Below are positions 36,914 to 50,467 of a stretch of DNA of 64,000 nucleotides, piece by piece. The DNA comes from Aspidiotus rigidus. Taxonomy: Eukaryota; Arthropoda; Insecta; Hemiptera; Diaspididae. Each line of letters opens with the position of its first letter. Positions within the stretch are counted from its first letter, which is position 1. The notes below the pieces were generated by a model. It saw only the letters and a program-made list of their open reading frames with translations, was not told the DNA's origin and ran no database searches. The stretch spans positions 1,612,001 through 1,676,000 of the forward strand of contig JAVHKY010000061.1 of assembly GCA_035079385.1 (NCBI GenBank), in the 5' to 3' direction. A program made the position numbers and the translations under genes.

Positions 36914-38576
36914 AATAGAATAGAATAGGTTTCTTGCACTTCTTAATTTACTCTGTTGACTGATCCAAACATTTCCCCTAGTCTAAATTGTTGCTGGCGT
37001 CGTGATAGCCGGTTGCTATAGATCGTACGATATGAGACATTTATACTTCGCACCTAGGTAGAAAGATTTCTTTAGGTTTTCTCGTAAAAACAAGCGTACC
37101 CTATAATACATAATACGGCGCGAGAGTCATGAAAAGTAGCAAGAAGATACTCGAAAACAGATGTAGAAAATTAATCTGTACGCCAAAAGAAAATCTACGC
37201 GATGCACGATTATATTCATTAAAGTCACACCTTCCTGCACCCTCTACATGCTAATTATCGAATGATTTTCATCACTGCTGAAGAAAAAGTAGCGCCGCAG
37301 GATTTGATGACGTCACAAAATTATTCCTGCAGACAATACATTTGAAAGGTAGAGATTTATTCTCCTACCATTATTTTGTAGAGAAGCTGGCTGAATCTGA
37401 TACAGAATTGAGAAACCTATAGAAACACGGGTTCTTTAACGAAGTTGAACGATTGTGACGTCACAAGGCTAACCCATAACGTCATCAAAGTGTAAAGTCA
37501 TAGGCCCATCCCCTCGAGCTTTACTTGATAGGAGGGTGACTTGGTAGAACTCACAGGTTCTTCAACGGAGTTAAACGAGAGGTAACATGGAACCTATTGT
37601 ATGGGACCTCCGAGATACGTGTAAGTACGCTCTACCGTTCTCACAAATTTTCGTGTTGATGGCGTCGCATCGGCACTCACAGTCAAAGTTGTGACTGGCG
37701 AGTATATAAGCGCCCGACTCTATTGCGCCGATTCTTATCAATTATTTTGTTGTTTGGTAGCCGGATATTCTAGTGGTAAGATTTGTAGCGTGTTGCATTA
37801 GTAAGACCATCTCTGAATTATCATAACAGCGTGAGAACAAGTTCGCATGACGAACCGTCGTGTCGCGTCGAGTCTTACATTATACATGATAGGAAGGGGA
37901 TTTTGAAAATTTTCCGAGTTCCGAGCTTTGGTAGTCGGCCGGACGGCGGACGTTTCTTCCGAAAACTTTCTCCGATAAAAGAGGTTCCCTGTTGAAAGTC
38001 GAATGCTAAATTTCATCTTCATTATAATTATAATGACCGATTTTTTTTCATTAGGCCTCTATATTCGATGATGATAAATGAACGATTTGGCAGACTATTT
38101 TACAAATTTCAAGAACACTTCCCCCGACTAACCCTTGAAATGAAAACGCCAACGTGTTTTATCCTTTGAGCGAACAAATCATCTTTTTCCACCTAGGAAA
38201 TTTTTCAACGATTTTCTTTAAATCATTCTTTTCTTTGCATAGAAATTTCCTTCGAGTATCACACTTCAGAATTGAAATGGCTAACTAGGCTCGCCAACTC
38301 CTATCGTCTGCTTAGCCGCTCTTGTCTGACGATTTCATTCGGCACGCCGGTTTTTCATCAATACGTACAGTACCTATTATATTCGCATATACATAATGAA
38401 TAGACTAAGTATATTACATAATTATGTTATTGTTACCCGTGCAAAAGCTCGTGACAACTTGTATGTCACAATGATGAGGTGAAACATGAAGATGAGAAAT
38501 GATGGACGCATGAAAAAAAAAAAACACACACACACATGCGCAGTATGCAACGAATATATGAAGATGGGACCCGAAA
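36660..38576. other. lola intron, no gene recognised
   Basis: It contains poly(C) (36816-36827) followed by (AAT)n (36838-36908), and a CGTCGTGTCGCGTCG motif at about 37856-37870. No gene or RNA was recognised. Confidence 0.5.
36838..36908. repeat. (AAT)n microsatellite
   Basis: About 23 uninterrupted AAT units just right of a poly(C) tract. Confidence 0.95.
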
Positions 38577-38687
38577 TCAAGACTCACGATATTCGGCTTG
38601 AGTCTTCTGAAGTGCGCACCATTTTTCAATACGTTCACCACAAAAGGTGCACTTATACGCATAAGTTGATAAAATCGCAGGCGACTT
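38577..38687 (-). pseudogene. degenerate zinc-finger-like segment
   Basis: The minus-strand frame encodes YKCTFCGERIEKWCALQK followed by TQAEYRES and a stop. The spacing is exactly C-x2-C-x3-(hydrophobic)-x5-L-x2-X-x3-X of a C2H2 finger, but both histidine positions are Thr and Tyr. An upstream in-frame stop lies at 38688-38690 and the possible acceptor phase does not match the four lola exons. It could be a dead lola-type exon or coincidence. Confidence 0.3.
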
Positions 38688-41600
38688 TTAAGCAACGAAT
38701 GTAAGTACGACTCCAACGATTACACAATGTAATATTATAAATTACATACATTGTCGCTAGTTAGTTCTTCCGTCATCTTACATCCATTTGTACTTTCATA
38801 TAAAATTAGACGCCACGCTCAAAATCAATTATTTGACTTTTTTCTTTTCTCTCTCTCTCCTTTTGTGAAAATTTTTTCACTTTTCCCCCTAACCCCATTT
38901 TCACTGATTTTTTTTCCCCTTGTAAAAGTACTTTTAAGAAAAGGAAACGCCGGCGCCGTTCTTGTCAATGTGTATTATCTGTGCTTTTTGTTACGATGAT
39001 TACAGAGTACTCATGGACCAATTAAAGAGAATCGTTGTGCGGGTGCACACAAGTATAATCCGCCATTGCGTGCAAAAGAGGATAGAAATATGTTAACCGG
39101 AAGAATTGAGCCCTGCGATTGCTCAATTATTTTGAACTAAATATCATCAAGATCAACCAAAGCCTTCCATATTAGCTCAGCTCGGGTATCAATTCATGAA
39201 GAAAAAAATGCAAGTTCATTTGTTCACTGCAAGGACGGAACTGGGGGTCGAGTGTTTATAAATAGGTGAGCGGGTAACGGAGAAAAATAATTCATCATCA
39301 TCCAATGCTAAGGAACACGTATGCAGTGTAGTCTACAGATACAGGCCTACCACTTCACCTCGAGATTCACCTACTTTCCACCAACAGTGTTACTAGCATT
39401 GCTGCACACGGGTGGATCGGCACATCAGATGATCGGAAATTTCTTGAATCGTCCTCCCGAAAAATCTAATAATGTACCTTCGAGATAGTGATTTTTTTTT
39501 TCAATCGGTCATTTATTTTTCCTTATTATGATATAATCACATTTAGGTGTTTCTTTTCACAGGCTTATTAAGCTACAGCTGCAACTTAATAACAAAACAC
39601 GTGACTGGTACAAATACACACATTCACCACCGATTCAAAAATTGCGAAAAATCAATTGATAATACAATGTACGTATAAAGTGATGGAATAGCAAGATTTT
39701 CAAGAATTATTATCTTTTGTTGTGACACTGTTCACAGGGAACCATCATTCACTTGCGATATTATAGGGCAACAATGCTCAAAAGAACTATGTGTTAGTGT
39801 TACTTATTGATCTTCGACTGTAATCATTACTACCACGCCACGTATATTTTTCTTCAGCAAACAAAAATTGGATTAAAGATTCCTCAAAATTAACGTGAGA
39901 AAGAGAAGATTTGAAGGTTAAACGTGACACACACATATTTGTTCGTTTATTACAGAATAATACCGGTATCTACATCTTGTAGAGATCATTTTGTAAGAGT
40001 AGATTAGCAAAAGTGGCACCTAAAATAACGAAATATTCCTCCGAGTAAACAGAAAGAAGAGAGAAAAATAAAAAACAAATATAAGAAATGAATATATACA
40101 CACATAAATTTGAAAATCGACAGCAAAATTGGAACCGCACTAGTACGCAAAAAGGCTTTCTCTGGGAGAAATGAAGAAACGTCATCAAAAGTAGAATTTT
40201 ATTAACATAGCCAACTAAAAATATTGAAAGTAATCACTTTAAAATATACTTTGATTTTTAAGTACAAAAAAGTATTAATTTTACTAACGCTTTACAAATT
40301 AGTTTACTTTAAGCTTATTCATATCATGTATTAAGTGCTTTCTCCAGCGCAGAATGAGGAAAAACAAGAAGGAAGAACGAAAAGAGGAAAGAAAAAATAC
40401 TGTTCAATTCTTAAACTAATAACTTACAGCTTACTTTTTTTCCCTTCCATCATCCGAAATTGTTGGTACAATATTGATAGGGTAATATTTTACGTTTGAT
40501 CATACGATTAATGTATTCTACAAAAACATGGTATTCAATAATAATAATAATAATAATAATACGTATCGTAGTATAATAGAAGTAAAGACGAGATAGAAAA
40601 AAAAGAGAGAAAAAAAAAGATGATGATGATGATGATGAAATAAAAATAATAACATTAATAAAGAAAAATAAAGAACAAAGTTCTACAATATACGATGAAA
40701 GCTCGTAAGTCAACATTTAAAGATTAAACAACAAAATACGTACATATAAATAAAATGATACATCTTTAAAAGTAAAATCAAGTAGAATAACATGTAACAG
40801 ACGACTCAAGAAAAAAAATAATGTATCATTATGTACAAAAGAAATACCAGCTTTAATTATCATAAGGAAAAATAATATTTTCTTCTGAGGTTTGTGATAC
40901 AGGTATCACGATGATGACGATAATAATAATGATAATAGTAATAATGTGAATAAAAGAATGAAATTAATAATGTAAAAATAGTCCACTAATTCTTGTTATA
41001 GATTCATAGAGAAATAACCAGAATAGACGTGATCACAAATTTTGAGCTACAATAAGGTCAAAATTACTCGTTTTTGATCACCAACAATGAAAGAAAAACT
41101 GAACAAAAATAATGAAATGTTCTCAATGATATTAACAGAAAGTGTTGAACATAAAAATAAATTAGATCTCACATTGATAAAGTATGAGAGCGGAAAGCAA
41201 AGTCCTGATGCATTTCAACTTTTACTCGGATGGAATATCTTTTTAAATGGAATAGAGTCGTTTTCCCATTCCCCTTCACTACAGACTTCGTTGAGGCAGT
41301 TTCAATTAAAATTTGATGCGATGAAACCCAATTCGGTACGTCTTTTTAAATATTAAAAAAAAAAAATTACGACGAGTCATGAGAGAGAAATAAAAAATAT
41401 TTTAATCAATTGATAACCCATATAACAGAAGAAATTGCGCCGAATTAGATTTTTTTTCCCCTTTGAATCCAAAAAAATAGTATCACAAGTACATACAACC
41501 TTTGAACTACAGGTGACCAAACGTAGCGTAATTACTTTACTGTCCTGACGTTGTGTTTCCATTTCTCCAAATTTCAACATACAAGTTGAATTACTTTTCA

Positions 41601-43263
41601 TCAGAAATAAAAATTAAGCGACAAAAGTTTCTCATACAGTTAACCATACTGGCATGATTTGTTTTTAAAATTACGAATACTGAAAGGCCACCTCTCAAAA
41701 TTAAATTTTCTGTTCAAAATTCCGGGCAAGTACGAATGATCACAAATGAATTTGTGTCTTAGAACGGAGAAAACGAGGAGAATAGCATTCCTCCAGGCGA
41801 CCAACAATTTGAAGATAAATAGTTCAATAATTGAATTCTGTACAAGTACGGAAAATTCAAATTCGTCAATAATTGAAGATTTGACGAAATAAATTTTAGA
41901 AGCGCTACCTTCCACGCGATATACAATTGGTACGTGAATTTAAAAATTATATCTATTTACAACACCATAGAATGGCGTTATTAATCAGTTTGTACAGCAG
42001 TCGCCTAAATTAATTGTGTAACTACTCTCGCAAAAAGTGACGAGCGAATAAAGGGGTTCTATGCAGATGGTCAGTTTTTTTTTTCGTTTGTATTAGGAAT
42101 GTACAGTACGTATTTTTTTTTCCTATACAGACAAATGGATTCAATGATAATTCAACATTCTTTACAGACTTGGAATGCAAGGATAACTCAACATAATAGA
42201 CAACTAACCACTCCTTCATACTCCAATGAATACGAGAAAATTTTCAACCTTTTTTTGTAGTTCTTACCCATAAGTGTGGATGATCACAGGAAACGAGAAT
42301 TCAATACAAAATACGATTGAAGACAACAAATTGATCCCTTTTTGATAGCCCCATCGAAAGATTTGTAAGTTTCCGCTTATTATAAATACATTTTTACGGT
42401 TTGTAACAATCATTTATATTTCCCATCAAAATTGATAAGCTTGTTCATTTACGAGAAAAGATATTGATTTCAAATAATAAAATAAATACAACAGAAATGA
42501 GAAAATGAATGGAGAATGAAAAAGACAAAAAAAAGTAAAAAAAAGAAGAAAAGCGAGAAACAACGGAAGAAGGAAATAAAAATTTCCAGGTAAATGCGAG
42601 TCAACGAGAAATTAAGCACGATGTAAAGGGAGTAATATAAAAATGGCACGTAATATGACTAAAGAAAGATACAAAATTTAAAAAAGATGAGAAAAAAAAA
42701 AAAAAGAAAAAAGAAGTGAATAATTAATAGATTAAATAAAATAAAAATATGAAGAAATACGTATAAGCAACAATTTAACCACAAACTAAAATCACAATAG
42801 CGCGCGATCGAATGTTGATAAAATTGTTAGCTTAGTGAAAGTATTGCGTGACGTCACGTCTAAATTAGTTCACGGTCGACGGTCGTAAACGATGGAGCCT
42901 CGAGAAGTATGGAAAATAGTAGTTGCGACTCGCAGAAAATATTGAAAAAAGAAATCAGTCGAAAAGAAAGTATCAAAGTTTTTAAAAAATGATTACGAAT
43001 AAAGAAATTTTGTTGGAACATCAGTTGATAGAGCAACTTCGCGATGCTGCAGTTTTTGTTCAGTACAAAAGTAGGCTTCTGTTTATGGCAGCGAAAGATT
43101 CAATTTTCGGGAATACTCACATACCATCGAAATGAAATATCGCGACTATTCTACGTACATGAATGCCGGTTAATTGAAAGTTTACGAATACAATGTTATT
43201 GTTCAATCATTCGAGTTCGCCTCTCGAAAAAGCAGACTGTATCCATAGTCTATATTTTCATTA

Positions 43264-43298
<35 letters not shown>

Positions 43299-44492
43299 TT
43301 TTTTTTTTCAAAACATAATCCCAATGTACAATACGGATGACGATGCGCGAATTCCATGCACTATCTTATTATAATCATTCAAGTTCTAAAAATCAATATT
43401 TTCGATAGACATCTACAATTTGTTTTACTGAAGCCAGGAAATTTTCCCAAAGTATAACTCATTTTCGACGAAGATTGTTCTTCACGCTCGCACTTAATCA
43501 ATTCAAAAACCTCCGAGACGTAAATGAGAAAAAAATCAAAATACAATCGAGGGAGGAAAAACACACAACAAATAAAAAGAATTACTAGGTAATAAGTTGG
43601 GACGAACAACAAAACGTTCAACTAGGAACCGGTTAGATTCTGTTCATACACTGCTTTCGAGGTAACGAAATTAAAATTTGTACAAAAAAATTACGAGTAA
43701 TATTAAGCTCGTCAGTTTCTCCATCGTGAAGAAACCGAATGAAGGACAAAAAGAAAGTAAGAAAAACACGTTTTCTCTGAGCTTTGCACAGTCGACGAAC
43801 AGAGGGAAATGGTCAAATTGTGTTCGCACACACTCTTTCTTTTCAATCTAGTAAGGTTTTTTTTTTTTTTTTTTTCTCCTTTTTCTTCTTCTTTTTTAAT
43901 CTATGAAAATATGACAGGAACAGTGCACTCTCTCAAACGTTAAAAAACAATTCTCGAAAATTCTCCGAATTAAATGAGTCGAATGATAAAACATTGAAAT
44001 AGCCTGTTTCATTTTCAGGTAACGGTAGGTTGCGAACGGAAAAAACTAGAGAGAAACTACGTACAAACGCGCATAAAAGAGGACGTAAAAATAGTAGGAA
44101 AACAAGTACTATAAAATTAGTTACTCCTACATACATAAAAGAAAAAAGAAAGTAAGAGTTTACCTAAAAGTAAATCTATATGGTATGGCAGTTTAAACTT
44201 TGATTATACAACTCGCAACAAAATTAATCATTTTGATATCACAAAATTAATCATTTTGATACCAAATACTACAACAAAAAGGCACTTCTTTACACTTTTG
44301 TAAAAATTACGTACAGACTAATCAACATCACAATAAATAAACATAACAAAGACATAGAATGCAATGATTTGAAATTCATTCAAGTTTTCAATAATATAAA
44401 AGGATGAAAAAATAAAAGAAAGAAAGAAAGAACGAAAGAAGAAAAAAACTATAATAAAAATCATAGAAAAAAAGAGAAAACAGGAAAGTTGA

Positions 44493-44543
<51 letters not shown>

Positions 44544-45717
44544 TGATGATAAAAAGAAGAAATAATATAGGTAATATCATATATACCTATGTAATATGAG
44601 AAAAAATAAAAAAATTGATTGGCATATCTTTTGTCAACACTTAGATATTACGATAGGTAATTTGTTATGAAACACGGTAGAATAAAATATTTTTGAGATG
44701 TTTTTTCTAAAATAGGAATTTTTCATATCGTATGACACTGGAATAAGCAAAGTAGGGAAATAAAAGGGGAAACAAAATTACCATTGATTCATAAACGGTA
44801 AAAGAGGAAGAAAGTCAAGTTGATTGCAGTCTCAAACATTAAAAATATCGATGTTGCCAGTGATGATACGATGCATTAGCACGTAAATGCTGGTGATGAT
44901 TAATAACACATCAAAAAATAAAAACATTATAGGTACTTAGTGATGTTTCAAACAATAATAAACTAATCAACTAAAAAAGCGTAAAATAAACATGAAATTT
45001 TGTGCAGAAAATTTTTGGTTCTCAATGGCAGGCAATTATGGGGGTCGGGGCGGGAAGAGGTGAAGAAGAAAAAGAAGAAAGAAAAAAATATAATAATTAT
45101 GAGTCAGTCAGGTCGAATAATGGAAGTACAAAAGAGCACAATTAATACGCGTAACCTCAATAGTTACTTATTACAAACGCAAGCAAAAGTAGACGGCAGT
45201 ATCATTGATAGGTAAACAACTCGGGGGGGGGGGGGGAAAGAGAGAAAAAGAAAAAAAAAATTGATCGAGGCAAGGAAGTAATAGATAATAAATAAATTTT
45301 AAAAAAGAATTACGTTATTTTACGAAAAACGGAAGAAAAATAATAGCAGATTTGTTGGTTCTCAAAAATTGAACATAATACGTAGGTACATATCTATTTT
45401 AGGCGACATTAGGAAATGAAAAGTATCTCAATAATGACTTATTTCTTCTTATAATCCGTATAACAATAATTATACCATTTTATAATAGAAAATTATGTTA
45501 AATAGAATATTATTCAACATAAAACCTACGCGTGTAGATAAAAATAATTTCACAAGATGTTGAAGAAAACGAGATGGAGGGATGGAAAAGAAAACTGCTT
45601 TGAGGAAAGGGGAAGAAAATAAGAAGTTGGTGTACAACATAATCACATAGAAAGCCCTGCGATAAGTTTACTCGTAAACCGTATTTTTTCTCATTCTTAA
45701 TACAAAATAGATTCCGA
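38688..45717. other. lola intron and probable long U-rich 3' UTR of exon C
   Basis: From about 39,900 to 45,700 the plus strand is strikingly A-rich with few T runs, so a minus-strand transcript would be U-rich. This begins directly downstream of the stop of exon C and may be a long 3' UTR. It includes (AAT)n at 40540-40560 and 44496-44540, (ATT)n at 43260-43299 and poly(G) at 45223-45236. Frames inside have no recognisable domains. Confidence 0.45.
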
Positions 45718-46196
45718 TCAAATTGTTGCGTTCGCGTTATTATTGTTGCTGTTATTTATGCTGTTATTATTATTAATCATACACGTTTCCACCATGGTAG
45801 TCAACTTTTCACGATGCATACGTTCGATGTGTCGAGCAACGTGCATCTTTTGTTTGGCACGATAATTGCAATACGGACATTGGAACTGGGGTTCTTTGCC
45901 GCATTCCCATTTCTGGTGATTACGCAACGAGCTTTTCAACTTATAATGGCGGCCACAATCCGGGCATTCGACTCCTTTCGGATAATCCACATTTGTTGGC
46001 GAACCACCCGACGAAAGAGACGCCTGGTTGCTACCTCCTCCTCCGCCGCTGCCACCGCCGCCGCCGCCGCCGCCACAACCACCACCTCCTCCTCCTCCTC
46101 CACCACCTCCTCCGACACCCTGTATCGGCGTGATGCCCGGGTACGCTGCGGACCAAGATTCCCAAGTACTTAAATAATGTAATTTCCACGGTTTAC
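45718..46196 (-). CDS. lola: lola-type terminal exon C: Gly-rich linker, two zinc fingers, Asn-rich tail
   Basis: A 479-nt terminal exon after acceptor TTTCATTCTAG; two bases (GT) then AAA CCG TGG, 158 residues. Residues about 1-23 read KPWKLHYLSTWESWSAAYPG, then a long polyglycine stretch (about residues 27-55, one Cys inside), then SNQASLSSGGSPTNVDYPKG. Finger 1 is CPDCGRHYKLKSSLRNHQKW with Cys as last ligand. After CGKEPQFQ comes finger 2, CPYCNYRAKQKMHVARHIER, with H-x4-H. The tail is Asn-rich (NNNNSINNSNNNN). The finger region is very similar to exon D, indicating exon duplication. The codons of the glycine stretch are GC-rich and repeat-like, so its length may vary. A start codon inside the exon is not needed, as it is spliced to upstream BTB exons. 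Confidence 0.85.
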
Positions 46197-47268
46197 CTAG
46201 AATGAAACAATCGAATAAAAGCGCTAGAATTTCGAACTAGCTGTTATAATCGTCATATCATTAAACATTTTCACATTCTTCTTACGTTCCTGCGGACACT
46301 GGCGTGATGATATAATATGGATATACCATAACAATTTTTCGATTAAGTGGTTCTGTCTCGTCGCGACTGACTTGTCTCACGTGAATGGTTGATCAGTCTG
46401 CTCCCCGAAACGATTAAAAACCGAGATCTTTCAACGCGTTCTCTACCCTACACCCTGCATGTCCTCGAGATTTTTGCAAAATGACTATTTAAAAAATACT
46501 CTTTCTATCGTTTACTTCAGTCTAATCAAAATTGTAGTCCATACTGCATCTTCGTATTTTTTTACATGTAAGTACGATATACATGCATGGAAGAACACTC
46601 ATACATAGGGAGGTGGGGGGGGGGGGGAGAGAGAGAGAGAGAGAGAGAAAGAAGGAGATTGGTACCAAGTAGATAGAATCAGGGGAGATACGACAGAGGA
46701 GTAAATTTCAAGAGAAGAAAGAAGAAGAAGAAGAAGAAGAAGAAGAAGAAGAAGAAAGGAATGAAAAGGAAACGGCGCGCGATTTACTTGATAATTATTA
46801 TAAGAAAAAAGAAGAAGAAAAAGAAGATAGAAGAAACAAGAGAATAGATTTCAAATGGTGTTAAGGAGGAGTATTACGTATATTCTGTTAACATTCAAAT
46901 TTTTTTTTATTGACAGCGTAAAGACAAGCACAGTACTTTTGTTGTTAAAACAGTGAGAAGAAGCTCAACTATCACCATCACAAAAGGAAGGGGTTAATAC
47001 TTGTTTTTAAAATTACACATGATCGCGTACAGAAATCCAACGAAACGTACACGTGTACGCTACGCTATTAAAAACCAGCAACTTACGCAGATTTTCACAT
47101 TTCTTGCGCGAAAATTAGAAAGTGAAACTCTGAATGGCGGTCCGGTCGGTGCCGTCGTCTACTCCCGCATTCGTACGCCGTCACCACGCCGTTGTTTGTG
47201 CAGCATCTCATATCACACAGAGCAGCGCTGTTACACTGCGACGCGACGCGGCGATGATCTCCTTCCTT

Positions 47269-47313
<45 letters not shown>

Positions 47314-48849
47314 CGCGCGTGCGTGTGTGTAATCGTCGGCGTATGTCGTATAATTTTGTACGATACTATGATGACGAAAAGAGAGTATAGTACGAGTACA
47401 TGGTGGAGTATTTTAGCGCATCGTTCAAATCGCATGTATTATAATTAAATTTATTCATCGATAGATTGCTGCACAGTTGTCCGCGGGTGATTTCGACTTT
47501 AGCTTGGGCAGTGCCGATGCCGCGCTTTACTCAAATTCAACAACCACGCTTCTCGTTCAACAGTTTTGCGTCATTCCCTATGCAAAACGCTCATCGACGT
47601 ATCGCCGTACTCGTTTTCGCCTCTTCTTCCACGCAACGGAAGAACGAAATCAACTATTCGTTCGAATGTAAAAAAGAAAATATGCGACACTATCTTTCTT
47701 TCGTTTCTATAAAATTAAGATGGTACATACAGTCTACAACATACGTATACAGATATACATAATCGTTGAAAACCAATCTTGACCATCGCCTAAGCGAGGC
47801 GAAGTGAATATCAAGGATTTATATCCTTGATACAACGAACAGGTTGAAAAGATTTTTCCATACTTTTGTCCGTACGTTTTTCGCGCGACCGAACTTCTAC
47901 TTATCTTGATAGAGAAGACATTTGCGTCAATTCATTTCTATGTTTTCATTTCCACGCGTTAAGTAAGGTGGATAAACACTCAAAATGTTCATCAACATGC
48001 ATTCGATTTGATCGACTAGTTAAACACAAACAGAAATAAACACCCACAATTACTACGAAGGGACGTAAGATTGGAAAGAAAAATGAAAAATAAAGGTACA
48101 AAGAAGAAATTCATACCGCCATTTCGAATCTTTGAATAATCGTGAAATTTATACGCAACGAGTCAAATTATTATTCGATACTTGAACGAAGGAATCTGAT
48201 GTATTACAATAATTATTATCTGCGCAAAAATGAGTTTTCCAAAAATTTTACAAATTATAATGAAATGAAAATAAGACGTCGGCCACATCCGTTCTCTACA
48301 CAAAGTCCCGCTACATTTTACTATACCCGCGTACTAAATTACTTTTCGGTATCATTATTACTCACTATTCGTGTACAAAACCTGCGAAAACAAATGCGCC
48401 GAAATCGAACCTTACCCTCACGAGAAATAGGTATTTTACCTAAATTTATGTATTATCCCTAAGCAAATAGAATCTATCACGCAACTTATTATATTTCTTT
48501 CATTTATGGGTCCATATATTGTGATTAACATTATTGAACGCTTTCTAAAAATCCGCGTACACGTCAATCTGGGACGACGAGCTGCTCGAAATTTCGATAA
48601 ATTATCGTATAGTCAGTTAAAATTAATATAGGTTAATAGAATTAACACGGTCCAGGTTGATTTAGACAGATCTTCCGCTGACAAATCCATGCTGCTCAGG
48701 AGGCATCGAACTTCGTGTTTGGTAAGATAGTTTTTAGCAAAAATCGATTTGAAAACTTTTGCTGTGAGGGGGGGAGGGAGCCAATGGCAATGAGGGCCTG
48801 TAGGTTGATACTTATCTTTTCTTTGTTTGACGACTAGAATATCATCCAC
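46197..48849. other. lola intron upstream of exon C
   Basis: It holds poly(G) plus (GA)n at 46615-46648, (GAA)n at 46724-46754, (TA)n/(TG)n at 47273-47330 and the motif CGACGCGACGCGG near 47239. On the minus strand the GA/GAA tracts are pyrimidine tracts about 420-560 nt before the exon C acceptor. Frames near 47134-47762 show no domains. Confidence 0.5.
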
Positions 48850-49640
48850 TTCTCTGTAGCTAAACTCTCTCCCAAATATCCGACTCGATCTACACCATAT
48901 ACCGACAACTCATTAGGAACACTATCTCGGCACCAGTTTTTTCCAAACCAGCAAACTTCTTTACCGACGGATCTAAATCTGGACCCAAATTAGGATACGC
49001 GTACTCGATCCAAGGAGTCATAATCAGTCGTTTATTGAAAAACTTTGCCTAAACGCCATATTATTATACAGATCTCCATCTCCTCACCCCCAGCTGAAAT
49101 TTCTATTGCTAACTGACTCACTTTCATCTTTCCTGGCTATGTCGGACTCACATTCAACTAATTCTCAAATCAGCACATTCATAATCTTTGATACTTGACT
49201 CTTGACTCCCGGTATGACTTTTGGAAAAATCAACATTCAAACAAACTTGGAGCAATCGGAAGCAAAGCAGTCCCCTGGAGTCTTTCCAATCAAAGTAACC
49301 GTCATGGAGAAATCATTATCTCCCTCCTCAGAATTCGTCACACACGTCCTACCCATTCATACCGTTTTTCAAATTTATTCTCTCCCCCTCCCATCTTGTC
49401 AATAAAGCCAATATGACAATAAATTTGTTCACCACATCTTCTTGTGTCACGCCCTTTTCAAACTCTGTTTTTCCACGTTTTTGACCTGCTTTTTGTAACA
49501 ATTCCAAATCGGGAATTCACGCTCTTAATTATCTGCGTTTCACTTACTTTCACCATCTACTCCAGTAAAAATCACTCCCTCCCCCACCCCGAAAAAATAT
49601 ATAAGAAAAGGAAAAGAAGGAACAGGAGGAAATGGTGAAA
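48850..49640 (+). pseudogene. decayed 3' end of an I/jockey-type LINE (RNase H and C-terminal region)
   Basis: Broken in several frames. Recognisable are NFFTDGSKSGPKLGYAYS (from 48954), the first RNase H motif with its catalytic Asp; LLTDSLSSFLAMSDSHST (from 49106), the TDS motif; and RIRHTRPTHSYRFSNL (about 49340-49387), matching the conserved RxxHxxLTHS segment that precedes the terminal zinc-knuckle in such Pol proteins. Then come L-V-S-R-P-F-like remnants. Stops and frameshifts show that it is inactive. It inserted in the sense opposite to lola. Confidence 0.7.
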
Positions 49641-50467
49641 AGCTTCTTTTTTTCCAAAAAAGTCGTGAACTCTCTCCCCCCCCCCTCCGTAAATCATCCT
49701 GTAAATCCGCCCTCGTTATTTTCTTATCTTACAGATGTATTTCAGTGAGCTTCCGTATACTTAATTTTTACCGGAATTATCAGCCAAATGGTATTTTGTC
49801 CAGTTCTCAAATTTTGTAAAATCGATACAGATCCCAGGCAACTGCTTTGACTTCTAAGTGTTTAACGCTATATTCGATACTTTCTTTTACGTGTCTAAAC
49901 TCACCTTCCAACGCCAGTACATCACTTGCGATCTCGATCTCTGTTATTTTGTCGATTATGTTTTGAATAAATAAACTCACTCGTTGTTTTTTTTTCACAT
50001 CGCCACTCAATTCTTATTCCATTGTAGATTGTCGAACTATTTTTGTTTCCTACCAGTCAAGCTAAATTGTCAATAAAAAAATCGAGAAAGTAGTACGCTA
50101 CGAAGGTCATGATATTTTTCCATGGAAATTAGTGAATCATAAAGACGTTCCCTGTAAAACGCTCGAAATTATAAGCGGCCATCAATCGATCCTCAATTCG
50201 TATTTCCAAGCAATTTCGTCAAAGTAAAAAATTTTCATTTACGCTCACATACTGCACGATGAAGAGATGCAGCCACAAACATCTGACTTTCATCCCTCGC
50301 CACGACTTTAAAAGGGGATATTTTTTATTTTTAACACCCCCCCCCCCCCCCCGCCCATTCTCGATTCTGCACCAACATTCCTGTTGGTGCAGAACTCAGA
50401 GTTTCAAGAAAATTGGTACCATACGAACGGAGCCTTATTCGTCTAAAAAAACCGCTCTTCTCCTTTA
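49641..50467. other. lola intron, no gene recognised
   Basis: It contains poly(C) tracts at 49676-49685 and 50337-50352 and a short palindrome CACCAACATTCCTGTTGGTG near 50370-50389. No gene. Confidence 0.5.

Noticed and set aside
36838..44545. AAT/ATT microsatellites as possible CRISPR-like or structured arrays
   Set aside because: Simple trinucleotide repeats without spacers in eukaryotic DNA.
45814..46173. Plus-strand 119-codon frame over exon C
   Set aside because: Antisense shadow of the zinc-finger and glycine-rich coding sequence on the minus strand.
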